This document shows, piece by piece, positions 1-9,908 of a stretch of 64,000 bases of DNA (position 1 is its first letter; every line of letters starts with the position of its first letter). This DNA comes from Bacteroides sp. GTDB lineage: Bacteria > Bacteroidota > Bacteroidia > Bacteroidales > Bacteroidaceae. The stretch lies in contig NZ_JAQVBV010000001.1 of assembly GCF_028690125.1 (NCBI RefSeq), positions 62,001 through 126,000 of the forward strand, written 5' to 3'. Under the pieces are notes generated by a model that was not told where the DNA came from, ran no database searches, and saw only the letters and a program-made list of their open reading frames with translations. A program made the translations under genes and the position numbers.

Positions 1-1141
1 CACGATTCATATAATTATCGGCATCAGACTCTAACTGACCTACAGCATTCATAACAGTTTGCGGATTATTCGGATCAATCATTCCTGTATAGGTGCTTCC
101 TTCTATATTAAAAGGATCCGGATTAGCAGAGGCTATTTTCGTACTTTCCTTTGACCAGGAAATAAAACCCAAATCAAGAATGGAGGCCGAAACTGTAAAA
201 TTATCCATGATCTTATACGAAGCACCCAGGTCAATTCCAAAACCATAACCGGCAATACCCAGTTTGTCACTATCAAAATCAATATCATCAATATAACCAT
301 CTTTTTCAGGTAGTTCCAATCCTTTAAAAGAGCTTTCCAAACTAGCACCTATAGCTAGATTAGCATGATAATTACCAAACTTATCTTTTAATTTCTGAGC
401 TTCAGCCATTGCTTCAGAAGGGTTCATGTTATTCCAATAGTCCTCACTTGACCAATTGCTAATTTCCATTTCACTTGGCAAATTGGCACTCATTGACACC
501 CGGTTCAGTTTCAGTTCCATATTACCAATACCTAACAAAACTTTCACTCTGGCACCAACAGTCAAACGGCTGTTAATCTGGCGAGACAGTCCCAACCCTA
601 CTTCAGTATAAGACTGAACATTTACTTGCTGATTGCTAATATCATAAGCACTATTTCTCCAGTTATCCTCAATAACATCCATTTCGTTCAAGAAGGTAAA
701 CATTGATTTTCTCAAGTTCGCACCTATATCTGCACGAATTCCGACATTGAATGACCAGAAGTTCTTGCCACTATACCATCCTGCAGAAAGAATGTCTGTA
801 TTAATGTTCACATTCAACTTATTCTTATCTTTCAGACGTCCCAGAAAATCAGGATTTGAATAAAAGTTACCACTATTATCAATGATATCAATAATATCCT
901 GATAACCTAATGAAGAAGAATTTACAGAAGCATTGAAAGAACCGATAACCGGAAGATTGAAATAACCCCGGGTTGGAGCCAAAGCCGGATTTAGTTGTTA
1001 GCGATAGTGTGTACCTTCCATAAAATAAGAAGTACGTAAAAACTGTGCATTTGTAGGCAAAGTGCAAATCACCATTAGAAAAAATACCCCCATTGTCCTC
1101 ATCATTGAGGAAAGTAGTTTGTTTGTTGTCATGATTTTCAT
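1..1141 (-). pseudogene. DUF5723-family outer-membrane beta-barrel protein, interrupted by an in-frame stop, 3' end outside window
   Basis: The reading frame starts at the ATG at 1141 with a signal peptide ending in NAQ (about residues 1-33). It continues as FLRTSYFMEG and then hits TAA at codon 48 (998-1000). The same frame resumes immediately with QLNPALAPTRGYFNLP and stays open to the window edge, with alternating beta-barrel-like segments such as LTVGARVKVLLG and LGIAGYGFGIDLG. In DUF5723 proteins of Bacteroidetes the N-terminal sequence around Y-x-(Q/H)-x-NPA is conserved, so the stop most likely replaces a CAA or CAG glutamine codon. No frameshift is needed. Function is unknown; such proteins are predicted outer-membrane porin-like barrels. 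It is either a real pseudogene or a single-base sequencing error. The C-terminal part lies beyond base 1. Confidence 0.75.
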
Positions 1142-1305
1142 TCTTTTTAATTCTTGTTGATGGGTGCAAATATAACGTATTTAAATAACAATTAAAAGCA
1201 CTAGGAAACATATTTTTAATACATAAAGAACAAAAAGAAGCCTACAAGAGGTAATATCAGACCATATATGCAAAAATATGTAGAAATATTATCTACACAT
1301 TCCTG

Positions 1306-1908
1306 CTAAAAACTTAAACTTAATTGACCGTCACCAAGAAGATTGAAAGTCATCCGATGATAAGGAGTTGTTCCCCGTTCGGCAATAGCAGCACGATGCT
1401 TCTTTGTTGGGTATCCTTTATTATGGTCCCAGTCATAATAAGGGTACTCTTCATGAAGACGATTCATATAATCATCCCGATATGTTTTTGCCAGAATGGA
1501 AGCAGCAGCTATCGAGAGATATTTTCCATCACCTTTTATAACAGTCGTGTGGGGAATATCGGGATATTTATTGAAGCGGTTACCATCAATCAACAAATGT
1601 TGAGGACGTATGGACAGTTGGTCCACAGCACGATGCATGGCTAAGAAAGAAGCACGCAAAATGTTTATTTCATCAATTTCTTCGGGAGAGACAATTCCAA
1701 CTGCCCAAGCAATTGCATCTTTCTCAATCACTTCGCGAAGAGCATATCGTTGTTTCTCGCTAAGTTGCTTCGAGTCATTCAATAATTCGTTCTTAAAATC
1801 CTTGGGAAGAATTACGGCAGCAGCATAAACAGCCCCTGCCAGACAACCTCTGCCAGCTTCATCACAGCCGACCTCTGTCAAGTCTTTATTTAAGTAAGGT
1901 AATAGCAT
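1306..1908 (-). CDS. rnhB: Ribonuclease HII
   Basis: This 200-residue cytoplasmic endonuclease removes RNA, including single ribonucleotides, from RNA:DNA hybrids. The family signature DEAGRG is at residues 16-21, supplying the first two acidic metal ligands, and a second conserved block (LLIDGNR) contributes another. The length fits the family (about 200 residues). A -7-like element read on the minus strand (TACCTTTG, 1930-1937) lies just upstream, so it is probably transcribed on its own. It shares a strand with the broken DUF5723 gene downstream but is separated from it by about 165 bases. Confidence 0.96.
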   Translation of the reverse strand: MLLPYLNKDLTEVGCDEAGRGCLAGAVYAAAVILPKDFKNELLNDSKQLSEKQRYALREVIEKDAIAWAVGIVSPEEIDEINILRASFLAMHRAVDQLSIRPQHLLIDGNRFNKYPDIPHTTVIKGDGKYLSIAAASILAKTYRDDYMNRLHEEYPYYDWDHNKGYPTKKHRAAIAERGTTPYHRMTFNLLGDGQLSLSF

Positions 1909-2354
1909 TCAGATATAATTTATTCGTACCAAAGGTATTAAAAAAAGTACAAATAGCGTTGTCTATGAGAATAATAATTTAATAGAGAAAAAGTTCTTTC
2001 CCGGTTGCAAACTACATTTTCTTTAATAGAGAACTTGTTTTTGATTAAAAGAAAACTATAATCGCAAGCTCTGAATATATAGTCAGAAGCTTTGATTACA
2101 TATCCGCAAGCTATGATTATATAATCACAGCTTGCGGATATAGTTTTCTCCTAATAAAAAGAGGTTTTCCATTAGTAAAGAAGAAGTTTTCTCCTTAAAG
2201 TAACAGCATTTTATATTAATTCAAATACTGACATCTCATGATAACTCATATTTTCTCTATATTAGCTATCAGATCGTCCTGCACATAAAAGAAGCAATTC
2301 CTTCATCCTATACTCACTGAATTGTTTTTATAGAATTAAAACACATTAGAGCTA
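1909..2354. other. Intergenic region with tandem repeat/palindrome
   Basis: This 446-base stretch between hppA and rnhB has no convincing gene. Its main content is the 21-bp tandem repeat block at 2058-2141. Around that block are imperfect copies of a TTTTCTC/GAGAAAA motif in both orientations (around 1985-2055 and 2142-2200). The hppA 3' end lies at its right edge, so part of it may act as a transcription end signal. Confidence 0.6.
2058..2141. repeat. Four degenerate 21-bp tandem repeats; the last two form a 42-bp palindrome
   Basis: Units lie at 2058-2078, 2079-2099, 2100-2120 and 2121-2141. The first three share the core (G/A)CAAGCT or AGAAGCT followed by a GAATAT/GATTA-like end. The fourth carries the core in reverse (AGCTTGCGG), so units three and four make a near-perfect 42-bp inverted repeat (2100-2141) with one mismatched pair. 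It is non-coding and compatible with a cruciform or RNA hairpin. Period and layout resemble the 22-bp repeat block at 40185-40272. Confidence 0.8.
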
Positions 2355-4559
2355 TCAGAACAAGCTCCATGTTACAGTCAGCCCAGCCATCACAATGGCT
2401 ACCATACTCATAAGCTTGATCAAGATATTCAAACTCGGACCGGAAGTATCTTTAAACGGGTCGCCTACAGTATCGCCAACCACTGTTGCTTTATGCACTT
2501 CACCACCTTTTCCTCCTAAGTTTCCTTCTTCAACATATTTCTTCGCATTATCCCATGCACCACCGGCATTCGCCATAAAGATTGCGAGTACAAATCCGCT
2601 ACTTAAACCACCGATCAACAGCCCAAGAACACCCGGTACACCAAAAATGAACCCTGTCAGGACTGGAGCAACAATAGCAATCAGCGAAGGTACTACCATT
2701 TCACGCTGTGCACCTTTGGTTGAAATAGCCACACAACGTTCATAGTCAGGTTCTGCTTCTCCGGTAAGAATTCCTTTTATTTCACGGAACTGGCGTCGAA
2801 CTTCATCCACCATATGTCCAGCCGCCCTACCTACTGCATTCATTGTCAATCCGCAGAATAAGAAAGCCATCATTGAACCGATAAACATACCCGAAAGAAC
2901 TTTTGGATTCATCAGATTCACTTCATAATAATTCATGAAATCTATAAAAGTTGCATCTGAAATACTAACAGAATCTCCATTCGAAAAGATCAGATTAGTA
3001 CTCCCAAGTCGGGTCAGACCGATACGAATTTCTTCAATATAAGATGCTAAGAGTGCCAAACCTGTAAGAGCGGCTGAACCGATAGCAAATCCTTTTCCGG
3101 TTGCAGCTGTTGTATTTCCCAAAGAATCAAGCGCATCCGTACGTTTACGGACTTCAGCACCCAAGCCAGACATCTCAGCATTACCTCCTGCATTATCGGC
3201 AATCGGTCCGTAAGCATCTGTTGCCAATGTGATACCTAGTGTAGAAAGCATACCCACCGCAGCAATACCGATTCCATACAACCCCATTCCAACATTTGCA
3301 AAATCTCCATTGGCAGCCAACAGATAGGAAGCAATAATACCAATAACCACAGCAACAACAGGAATAGCCGTAGAAATCATACCCAAACCAATGCCGGAAA
3401 TAATTACGGTAGCAGGTCCTGTCTTGCCACTCTCACTCAACCGTTGAGTAGGACGATAAGATTGAGAGGTATAATATTCCGTAGAACGGCCTATAATAAT
3501 TCCAACTACCAAGCCAACTACTACTGCACCCGAAATCCACATCCAGTTATCCAACTGCAAAAGCCAGAGGATTAAGAAAGTGGCAATCACAATGAGTGCG
3601 GAACTAAGATTCGTTCCCCACGCCAGAGAGCCAAGCAAGTCTTTCATCGTTGCATTCTCTTTCGTACGGACAGAGAAAATACCAATAATTGACAGAATAA
3701 TACCGACAGCTGCTATTAACATCGGAGCAATAACTGCTTTAAACTGCATGACTGTATCATCAGAATGAATAAAAGCCGCAGCACCCAATGCAGCCGTTGC
3801 CAGAATAGAACCGCAATAAGACTCATACAAGTCAGCACCCATACCTGCAACATCACCTACATTATCACCTACATTATCGGCAATAGTTGCAGGATTACGC
3901 GGATCATCTTCGGGAATACCTGCTTCTACTTTGCCAACCAGATCGGCACCTACATCGGCAGCCTTCGTATAGATCCCCCCACCTACGCGGGCAAAGAGCG
4001 CCTGTGTAGAAGCTCCCATTCCGAAAGTTAGCATAGTGGTAGTAATTACACAAAGTTTATGAGTCGGAGTCAAAGCATCGGCGGGAATGACCTCATTCAA
4101 TAACAGATACCAGAAAGAAATATCGAGTAATCCAAGCCCTACAACTACCAATCCCATTACCGCACCGCTCCGAAAAGCAATTCTCAATCCTGCATTCAGC
4201 GAGTTGCGTGCAGCATTAGCAGTACGTGCCGAAGCATATGTTGCAGTTTTCATTCCCAGAAAACCGGAAAGACCCGAAAAGAAACCACCTGTCAGGAAAG
4301 CTATAGGAACCCAGCCATTCTGAACATCAAACCCATATGCCATAATAGAGAACAAAACAACCAATCCCAAAAAGACACAGCCCACAATCTTATACTGTTG
4401 CTTCAGATAAGACATCGCGCCTTTACGCACAGCAGCGGCTATCCTTATCATTTGAGGAGTACCTTCACTCTCTTTCATCATCTGCTTATGGAAGTAATAA
4501 GCAAAACAGAGGGCTAACACAGAAGCGGCCGGAACCAGCCAAAATAGAATGCTATCCAT
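2355..4559 (-). CDS. hppA: Membrane-bound ion-pumping pyrophosphatase
   Basis: This 734-residue, strongly hydrophobic protein (about 16 membrane segments) couples pyrophosphate hydrolysis to ion export across the inner membrane. The substrate/Mg-binding signature [19 protein letters not shown] is present around residues 215-235, and the second acidic cluster [13 protein letters not shown] lies near residue 455. The [10 protein letters not shown] segment has alanine where potassium-independent enzymes have lysine, so the enzyme is predicted to be K+-dependent. Characterised Bacteroides members pump Na+ and H+; which ion this one moves cannot be read directly. It is monocistronic, between a 450-base repeat-bearing gap and a gap holding a dead gene. 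Confidence 0.95.
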   Translation of the reverse strand: MDSILFWLVPAASVLALCFAYYFHKQMMKESEGTPQMIRIAAAVRKGAMSYLKQQYKIVGCVFLGLVVLFSIMAYGFDVQNGWVPIAFLTGGFFSGLSGFLGMKTATYASARTANAARNSLNAGLRIAFRSGAVMGLVVVGLGLLDISFWYLLLNEVIPADALTPTHKLCVITTTMLTFGMGASTQALFARVGGGIYTKAADVGADLVGKVEAGIPEDDPRNPATIADNVGDNVGDVAGMGADLYESYCGSILATAALGAAAFIHSDDTVMQFKAVIAPMLIAAVGIILSIIGIFSVRTKENATMKDLLGSLAWGTNLSSALIVIATFLILWLLQLDNWMWISGAVVVGLVVGIIIGRSTEYYTSQSYRPTQRLSESGKTGPATVIISGIGLGMISTAIPVVAVVIGIIASYLLAANGDFANVGMGLYGIGIAAVGMLSTLGITLATDAYGPIADNAGGNAEMSGLGAEVRKRTDALDSLGNTTAATGKGFAIGSAALTGLALLASYIEEIRIGLTRLGSTNLIFSNGDSVSISDATFIDFMNYYEVNLMNPKVLSGMFIGSMMAFLFCGLTMNAVGRAAGHMVDEVRRQFREIKGILTGEAEPDYERCVAISTKGAQREMVVPSLIAIVAPVLTGFIFGVPGVLGLLIGGLSSGFVLAIFMANAGGAWDNAKKYVEEGNLGGKGGEVHKATVVGDTVGDPFKDTSGPSLNILIKLMSMVAIVMAGLTVTWSLF

Positions 4560-5018
4560 AGAATTAATTTTTTAAAGGGTTTACAAGCCCTAAAAATATA
4601 GATTTCTGATGAAATAAACAAATTAATTAAAACTAATATAACAAGGATAATCAGTGAGAAATCCGATAACAATATTTCTGCATTCTTTAGTTACAAATAA
4701 CCATCTGATATATCTTCTGCCAGTCATAAGAATAAAGTACATACTAAACCCACATAGTTATCAACACTATGAAACGAAGTGAATGTTTATACTCACACTT
4801 TTTGTCTTCTAAAAGATTTTCCACAACCTGCCCCCGTTTATGAGTTGGGGCAGCATTATATCCCTATTAAGACTCTTTCGATGCAATTTAACCCTCATAT
4901 TAAAAGATAAGGAAACAAAGAAAACTACTATTTGCAAACGCTTGTATTGGACTAAAATAGTTCTTAATATTGTAGGTACAAAAACTATAAAAGGCAAAAC
5001 TTTATAAGTATACTAATT
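4560..5018. other. Intergenic, no gene recognised
   Basis: This is AT-rich DNA upstream of hppA and before the collapsed gene at 5019. A small open frame at 4809-4997 on the minus strand has no recognisable composition or motif and was rejected. No clear promoter pair for hppA was found. Confidence 0.5.
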
Positions 5019-5371
5019 ATGTCAATAAACAATGAAATAAAAATCAGTCTTTATATGATCGCTGTCACTATCTTTTTATGTGGATACCACAATCACAATG
5101 CTTGAATAGAAAAGGCTTTGGGACTTGCCAAAAGTAATTGGCCGGAACTGGAAAAGGTGTTAGAATATTATCAAAACGATTCTCTAAAACTGGAAGCCGC
5201 CAAGTTTTTAATCCGTAATATGCCGGGCATTATTCATTAGCAGACAGTTCTATTAACAGATATTCCGATATAAATGTTCCTGCCGGAGCCTTATATTGGT
5301 TGAGAGAATTGACAAAAAGAGAAGAGGAACATATATTCACATATGAAAGCGAGAAACAAGTTTGGTGGTAG
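5019..5371 (+). pseudogene. Collapsed lipoprotein/transglutaminase-like gene (N- and C-terminal ends only)
   Basis: From the ATG at 5019 the frame encodes a signal-like start with a possible lipobox cysteine (IFLCGY). It meets TGA after HNHNA and continues in the same frame as [19 protein letters not shown] and [14 protein letters not shown]. After NMPG the frame shifts, and the sequence reads [15 protein letters not shown] followed directly by [18 protein letters not shown] and a QVWW C-terminus with TAG at 5369-5371. The pattern EKVLxYYxxDxLKxxAAKFLIxNMPGHYS and the ending YENGxQVWW resemble large Bacteroides transglutaminase-domain lipoproteins, recalled from family knowledge rather than searched. 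The central several hundred residues are therefore missing. One stop, one frameshift and one large deletion are seen. Confidence 0.65.
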
Positions 5372-5430
5372 CCCCATAATTTGTTAAACATTAAATCTTC
5401 AAGTTATTCATACATAAACAATATATTCAT

Positions 5431-5438
5431 TATCTTTG
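5431..5438 (+). promoter_or_regulatory. Bacteroides -7 element (TATCTTTG) upstream of the GH36 gene
   Basis: TATCTTTG matches the Bacteroidetes -7 consensus TAnnTTTG and lies about 50 bases before the ATG at 5489. No good -33 TTTG is seen at the expected distance. Confidence 0.5.
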
Positions 5439-5488
5439 CGATGAGCTTATATAGTTTGTAAACTAGCCCCATTTATTATTAAAAACAG

Positions 5489-7678
5489 ATGAAGAAATTA
5501 TTTGTATTATTAATGGCATTATCTATGTTAGCGCAGATAAATGCTCAAGAAAAGAAAATCTTCCGTATTTCTACGGACAACACAGACTTAGTTTTGCAAG
5601 TTGCACCTAACGGACGTCTTTATCAATCCTATCTAGGTGATAAGTTATTGAACGAACAAGATCTCAATAACTTTTCATATGCCGTAAGAGGCGGTACAGA
5701 TGGTAGCGTCTCTACCCGCGGTTGGGAAGTATATCCGGGTTCCGGTGCAGAAGATTATTTCGAACCGGCTTTAGCAATTACGCACCACGACGGAAATCCA
5801 AGCACGATATTCCGTTATATCTCTTCCGAACAGAAAGAGGTTAATGGCGGAACAGAAACTATCATTAATTTAAAAGATGATCAATATCCGGTAGAAGTGA
5901 CATTACATTATATCGCTTATCCAAAAGAGAATGTGATCAAGACTTGGAGTGAAATCAAGCATAACGAAAAGAAGCCGGTCAATTTATGGCGTTATGCTTC
6001 TACCATGCTTTATTTCTCCAATACTAATTATTACCTGACCGAATTCTCCAGTGATTGGGCCAAAGAAGCAAGAATGAGTACACAGCCTCTGTTGTTCGGC
6101 AAAAAGGTGATCGACACCAAATTAGGTAGTCGTGCTGCCATGCACACCCATCCTTTCTTCGAACTTGGTCTGGACCAGCCGGTTCAAGAAGCTCAAGGAC
6201 GTGTAATGCTGGGAACGCTTGGATGGACCGGAAACTTCCAATTCACTTTTGAAGTAGATAATGTAGGTAATTTACGTGTTATCCCCGCTATCAATCCATA
6301 CGCCTCTACTTATGAATTGAAAGCCAACGAAATATTCACCACCCCGGAATTCATATTCACTTTCAGTAATAACGGTACGGGTGAAGCCAGCCGAAATCTC
6401 CATGCATGGGCACGCAACTATCAATTGAAAGATGGGAACGGAGACCGCCTCAGCTTACTGAACAACTGGGAAAACACTTACTTCAATTTCAACGAGGAAT
6501 TGCTTGCCGAGCTGATGAAAGAAGCCAAGCACCTCGGTGTAGATATGTTCTTACTTGATGACGGATGGTTCGGTAACAAACATCCGCGTAATGACGACCA
6601 TGCGGGACTTGGAGATTGGGAAGTCATGAAATCCAAACTTCCCGGTGGTATTCCTGCCCTTGTAAAATCGGCCCAAGAAGCCGGAGTGAAATTCGGAATC
6701 TGGATTGAACCGGAAATGGTGAATCCCAAAAGTGATCTATTCGAAGCACACCCCGACTGGGCAATACATCTGCCAAATCGTGAAACATATTATTATCGGA
6801 ATCAATTGGTGCTTGACCTTAGCAACCCAAAGGTACAAGACTTTGTATTCGGAGTAGTAGACAAGATTCTAACAGAAAACCCTGAAGTTGCCTTTTTCAA
6901 ATGGGACTGCAACTCCCCTATTACCAATATTTACTCTCCATACCTGAAAGACAAACAAGGACAGCTTTATATCAATCACGTACGCGGTATTTACAATGTG
7001 CTGCAACGTATCAAAGAGAAGTATCCTAATGTACCGATGATGCTCTGCTCTGGTGGTGGGGCACGCTGCGACTATGAGGCACTGAAATACTTCACCGAAT
7101 TCTGGTGTAGTGATAACACCGACCCGGTAGAACGTCTCTTCATCCAATGGGGTTTCTCACAAATCTTCCCTTCCAAAGCGATGTGTGCACACGTGACTAG
7201 CTGGAATAAAAACACAAGTGTAAAATTCCGTACCGATGTAGCCAGTATGTGTAAACTTGGTTTCGACCTCGGCCTGAAAGAGTTGAATGCCGACGAACTA
7301 ACTTACTGCCAAGGCGCAGTAGCCAACTGGAAGCGCCTGAAATCTGTGATTCTGGATGGCGATCAATACAGACTTGTTTCTCCATACGACGGAAATCATA
7401 TGTCTTTAATGTATGTCACTCCCGATGCTTCAAAGGCTGTACTATATTCATTCGACATTCATCCACGTTTTGGCGAGAAACTATTGCCTGTAAAACTCCA
7501 AGGACTCGATGCCCGGAAGATGTACAAAGTGAAAGAGATTAATTTAATGCCAAACAGGAAATCTAATCTGGACGTCAATGAAAAGACTTACTCCGGAGAT
7601 TATCTGATGAAAGTAGGTATTAATGCCTTTACTACTCAACAGACTAATAGCCGCGTAATTGAATTGACGGCAGAGTAA
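5489..7678 (+). CDS. Alpha-galactosidase, GH36 family, secreted
   Basis: This 729-residue glycoside hydrolase should release terminal alpha-linked galactose from dietary or host glycans. A signal peptide (residues 1-19, ending INAQ) predicts export to the periplasm or surface. The N-terminal beta-sandwich is followed by a barrel with LLDDGWFG, then FFKWDCN with the nucleophile aspartate at residue 473, and WCSDNTDP with the acid/base aspartate at residue 542, as in GH36. The length fits the family. There is no SusC/SusD pair nearby, so this is a stand-alone enzyme. It converges with the YbjQ gene, and a long perfect hairpin lies between them. Confidence 0.93.
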   Translation: MKKLFVLLMALSMLAQINAQEKKIFRISTDNTDLVLQVAPNGRLYQSYLGDKLLNEQDLNNFSYAVRGGTDGSVSTRGWEVYPGSGAEDYFEPALAITHHDGNPSTIFRYISSEQKEVNGGTETIINLKDDQYPVEVTLHYIAYPKENVIKTWSEIKHNEKKPVNLWRYASTMLYFSNTNYYLTEFSSDWAKEARMSTQPLLFGKKVIDTKLGSRAAMHTHPFFELGLDQPVQEAQGRVMLGTLGWTGNFQFTFEVDNVGNLRVIPAINPYASTYELKANEIFTTPEFIFTFSNNGTGEASRNLHAWARNYQLKDGNGDRLSLLNNWENTYFNFNEELLAELMKEAKHLGVDMFLLDDGWFGNKHPRNDDHAGLGDWEVMKSKLPGGIPALVKSAQEAGVKFGIWIEPEMVNPKSDLFEAHPDWAIHLPNRETYYYRNQLVLDLSNPKVQDFVFGVVDKILTENPEVAFFKWDCNSPITNIYSPYLKDKQGQLYINHVRGIYNVLQRIKEKYPNVPMMLCSGGGARCDYEALKYFTEFWCSDNTDPVERLFIQWGFSQIFPSKAMCAHVTSWNKNTSVKFRTDVASMCKLGFDLGLKELNADELTYCQGAVANWKRLKSVILDGDQYRLVSPYDGNHMSLMYVTPDASKAVLYSFDIHPRFGEKLLPVKLQGLDARKMYKVKEINLMPNRKSNLDVNEKTYSGDYLMKVGINAFTTQQTNSRVIELTAE

Positions 7679-7705
7679 GTAATAAAAACTCTCCTGTTAA
7701 AAGAG

Positions 7706-7762
7706 AAATGTTGCAAAAGTAAAGATTCTACCTAGATGGTCATCTTTACTTTTGCAACATTT
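7706..7762. terminator. Bidirectional hairpin between convergent genes
   Basis: A perfect 21-bp inverted repeat (7706-7726 with 7742-7762) has a 15-base loop. It begins 28 bases after the GH36 stop codon and about 90 bases beyond the YbjQ stop. A stem this long between two converging genes most simply serves as a shared transcription terminator. Confidence 0.7.
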
Positions 7763-7850
7763 ACTTTAAAAGTCTAATCGTTTTTCTGCAAAAAATAAAG
7801 GATTGTACCTCGCCGGCACAACCCTTCATCGCAGTCATACAATAAAATAA

Positions 7851-8174
7851 TTAATCTTCAATCCTTACGGCTGTGCCGTTTGCAGTTACCATTAGCATAC
7901 TGCCACTACCACCTATTGTTTCATAATCCAAATCGACACCAATTACAGCATTAGCTCCTAATTGTGCCGCTTGTGCCTGCATCTCCCGCAAGGCTGTTTC
8001 TTTTGCTTCACGTAATACTTCTTCATATGCACCGGAACGTCCGCCTACAATATCACGAATGCTTGCAAGCAAGTCGCGGAATACATTAGCACCGATAATC
8101 GTTTCTCCGGATACAATGCCATAATACTGAACTATTCTTTTTCCCTCGATAATGGGAGTTGTTGTTACTAACAT
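7851..8174 (-). CDS. YbjQ/UPF0145 family protein
   Basis: This 107-residue small soluble protein has the pattern typical of the YbjQ (UPF0145, heavy-metal-binding-domain-like) family. It starts [19 protein letters not shown], has a central ARDLLA-like segment ([11 protein letters not shown]), then [11 protein letters not shown] and [14 protein letters not shown]. The length is standard. Members form pentameric rings; their biochemical role is unknown and metal binding is unproven. It is monocistronic and convergent with the GH36 gene. Confidence 0.9.
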   Translation of the reverse strand: MLVTTTPIIEGKRIVQYYGIVSGETIIGANVFRDLLASIRDIVGGRSGAYEEVLREAKETALREMQAQAAQLGANAVIGVDLDYETIGGSGSMLMVTANGTAVRIED

Positions 8175-8430
8175 ACTTACTCTTTTTTTAAAATTATTAT
8201 TTCAACTATCAACTGTTGCTTTATTATTAGACGTACCACTACTTAAAAAGGTTGCAGCCATACCGCATTTTTTTTTGCGATATAGCTGCAATAAAGTTGA
8301 GAGAGAGTTTTATAATAAGCGTGATCTCACGACCAACTTAATATGCCTAAGAATAATTGTACTTCTATTAGACGAAGGAAACTTCAAATTGCTGCATCCA
8401 AAAGAATCTTTTTTAGTTAAAGAATAAAAA
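8175..8430. other. Intergenic with imperfect inverted repeat
   Basis: No gene was recognised. An imperfect stem at 8252-8291 pairs TTGCAGC with GCTGCAA and CGCA with TGCG around a T-run, and could be a terminator for either direction. The rest is AT-rich DNA upstream of the YbjQ gene. Confidence 0.4.
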
Positions 8431-8583
8431 AGAGCTGCCCGAAAAGTCTGTAAGCCCTACCAATCTGTCATTTTAAACCAAATAAAGAATCTCTTCTTTG
8501 ATATATTCCAAAGGAGCTTCTTCGACAAGCTCAAGATGACAGAGCAAAATGGTAGTATACAATCACTTTTCGGACAGCCTCTC
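8431..8583. repeat. MITE-like nested palindromic element
   Basis: The ends are imperfect inverted repeats: left CTGCCCGAAAAGT and right ACTTTTCGGACAG, each next to AGAG or CTCT. Inside them are further nested pairs, TACCA with TGGTA and CTGTCAT with ATGACAG. The centre contains GAGCTTGTCGAAGAAGCTC when read on the minus strand, a motif common in widely dispersed bacterial intergenic repeats. It is non-coding and sits downstream of sufS. Confidence 0.7.
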
Positions 8584-8590
8584 AATGGCT

Positions 8591-8672
8591 TTTAGAACAT
8601 TTGACAGCTTAAGAATCCGCGTTTATTTGCATCATCCGCGTCTAACTCTCAGTTATCTTTAGAACATTTGAC
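8591..8672. repeat. 15-bp direct repeat of the sufS end flanking a CGGAT repeat
   Basis: The sequence TTTAGAACATTTGAC occurs at 8591-8605 and again at 8658-8672, where it is the 3' end of sufS. Between the copies, 8615-8645 carries ATCCGCG...ATCATCCGCGTCTAA, a relative of the inverted repeats around the GxxExxY gene. The layout suggests that the repeat arrived together with a duplication of the sufS tail. Confidence 0.7.
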
Positions 8673-9870
8673 GGACCCGGTCAATCCCTGCCACCAATGT
8701 ATCTATTTCTTTTTTCGTATTGTAAAAAGCAAAAGAAGCACGAACAGTACCTTCAATGCCAAGACGTTGCATCAACGGTTGTGCGCAGTGATGTCCCGTA
8801 CGAACGGCAATTCCCAAACGGTCCAGCAAAGTTCCCAGATCGAAATGATGAATATCACCCACAAGGAATGAAATAACAGCTCCCCTTTCAACCGCCTCAC
8901 CGAAAATACGCATATCGGGAATCTCTTTCAATTGCTTTAAGGCATATGCTGTGAGGTCATGTTCATAAGCTGCTATCTGATCCAAACCAATACCATTCAC
9001 ATAATCAATTGCTTTTGCCAATCCGGTAGTACCGATATAATCCGGTGTACCGGCTTCGAACTTGAAAGGCAATTCATTGAAGGTTGTTTTTTCAAAGGAG
9101 ACATATTGAATCATCTCCCCTCCTCCCTGATAAGGAGGCAAACGGTCCAGCCACTCTTCTTTTCCATAAAGTACTCCCACCCCTGTCGGTCCATATATTT
9201 TATGACCGGAGAATACAAGGAAATCAGCATCCAGTTCCTGCACATCTACCTTCATGTGAGGGATAGACTGAGCTGCATCTACCAGAAAAGGCACTCCATG
9301 TTCATGAGCGATTTTAATCATCTCCTTCACGGGATTTACAGTGCCTAATACATTTGATACTTGCATCACACTGACAATCTTAGTGCGGTCAGAGAACAAC
9401 TTTTCATATTCATCCAGCAGTAATTCACCTCTATCATTCATCGGAATGACTTTGATGGCAATTCCTTTACGGGCCGCCAACAATTGCCAGGGAACAATAT
9501 TGCTATGATGTTCCATTACCGAAATAATGACCTCGTCACCTTCCTGCATAAACTCATCGCCAAAACTGGAGACTAGCAAATTAATGCTTTCCGTCGTTCC
9601 CCGTGTAAAGATGACCTCATTCGTACTGCGGGCATTGATAAACTGGCGTACGGTTTCACGGGAAGCCTCATGCAATTCCGTTGCCTGTTGAGATAGATAG
9701 TGCACACCGCGATGTACATTGGCATTAACCGAATAATATTCATCCACCAACGAGTCAATCACCAAGCGAGGTTTCTGAGTGGTCGCAGCATTATCTAAGT
9801 AAACCAACGGTTTACCATAAACGGTACGGCTCAATATCGGAAAGTCTTCGCGTATCTTTTGAATATCCAT
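8659..9870 (-). CDS. sufS: Cysteine desulfurase SufS
   Basis: This 403-residue PLP enzyme removes sulfur from cysteine and supplies it to the SufBCD scaffold. The PLP lysine is K224 in SGHKIYGPTG, and the persulfide cysteine is C362 in RTGHHCAQPL, the short group-II active-site loop. It is the last gene of the suf cluster, 38 bases after sufD. The final codons (RVRQMF) are duplicated just downstream. No separate sufE or sufU was recognised in the window. Confidence 0.97.
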   Translation of the reverse strand: MDIQKIREDFPILSRTVYGKPLVYLDNAATTQKPRLVIDSLVDEYYSVNANVHRGVHYLSQQATELHEASRETVRQFINARSTNEVIFTRGTTESINLLVSSFGDEFMQEGDEVIISVMEHHSNIVPWQLLAARKGIAIKVIPMNDRGELLLDEYEKLFSDRTKIVSVMQVSNVLGTVNPVKEMIKIAHEHGVPFLVDAAQSIPHMKVDVQELDADFLVFSGHKIYGPTGVGVLYGKEEWLDRLPPYQGGGEMIQYVSFEKTTFNELPFKFEAGTPDYIGTTGLAKAIDYVNGIGLDQIAAYEHDLTAYALKQLKEIPDMRIFGEAVERGAVISFLVGDIHHFDLGTLLDRLGIAVRTGHHCAQPLMQRLGIEGTVRASFAFYNTKKEIDTLVAGIDRVRQMF

Positions 9871-9908
9871 GAGTTTTTATTATTAAAGATTAGTGTTACG
9901 TGCAATCC

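Noticed and set aside
888..1211. 107-codon open frame on the minus strand
   Set aside because: It is the shifted-frame shadow of the DUF5723 gene; the signal peptide and conserved NPA motif lie in the other frame.
4809..4997. 62-codon minus-strand frame upstream of hppA
   Set aside because: No motif, no ribosome site and a random-looking composition in AT-rich DNA.
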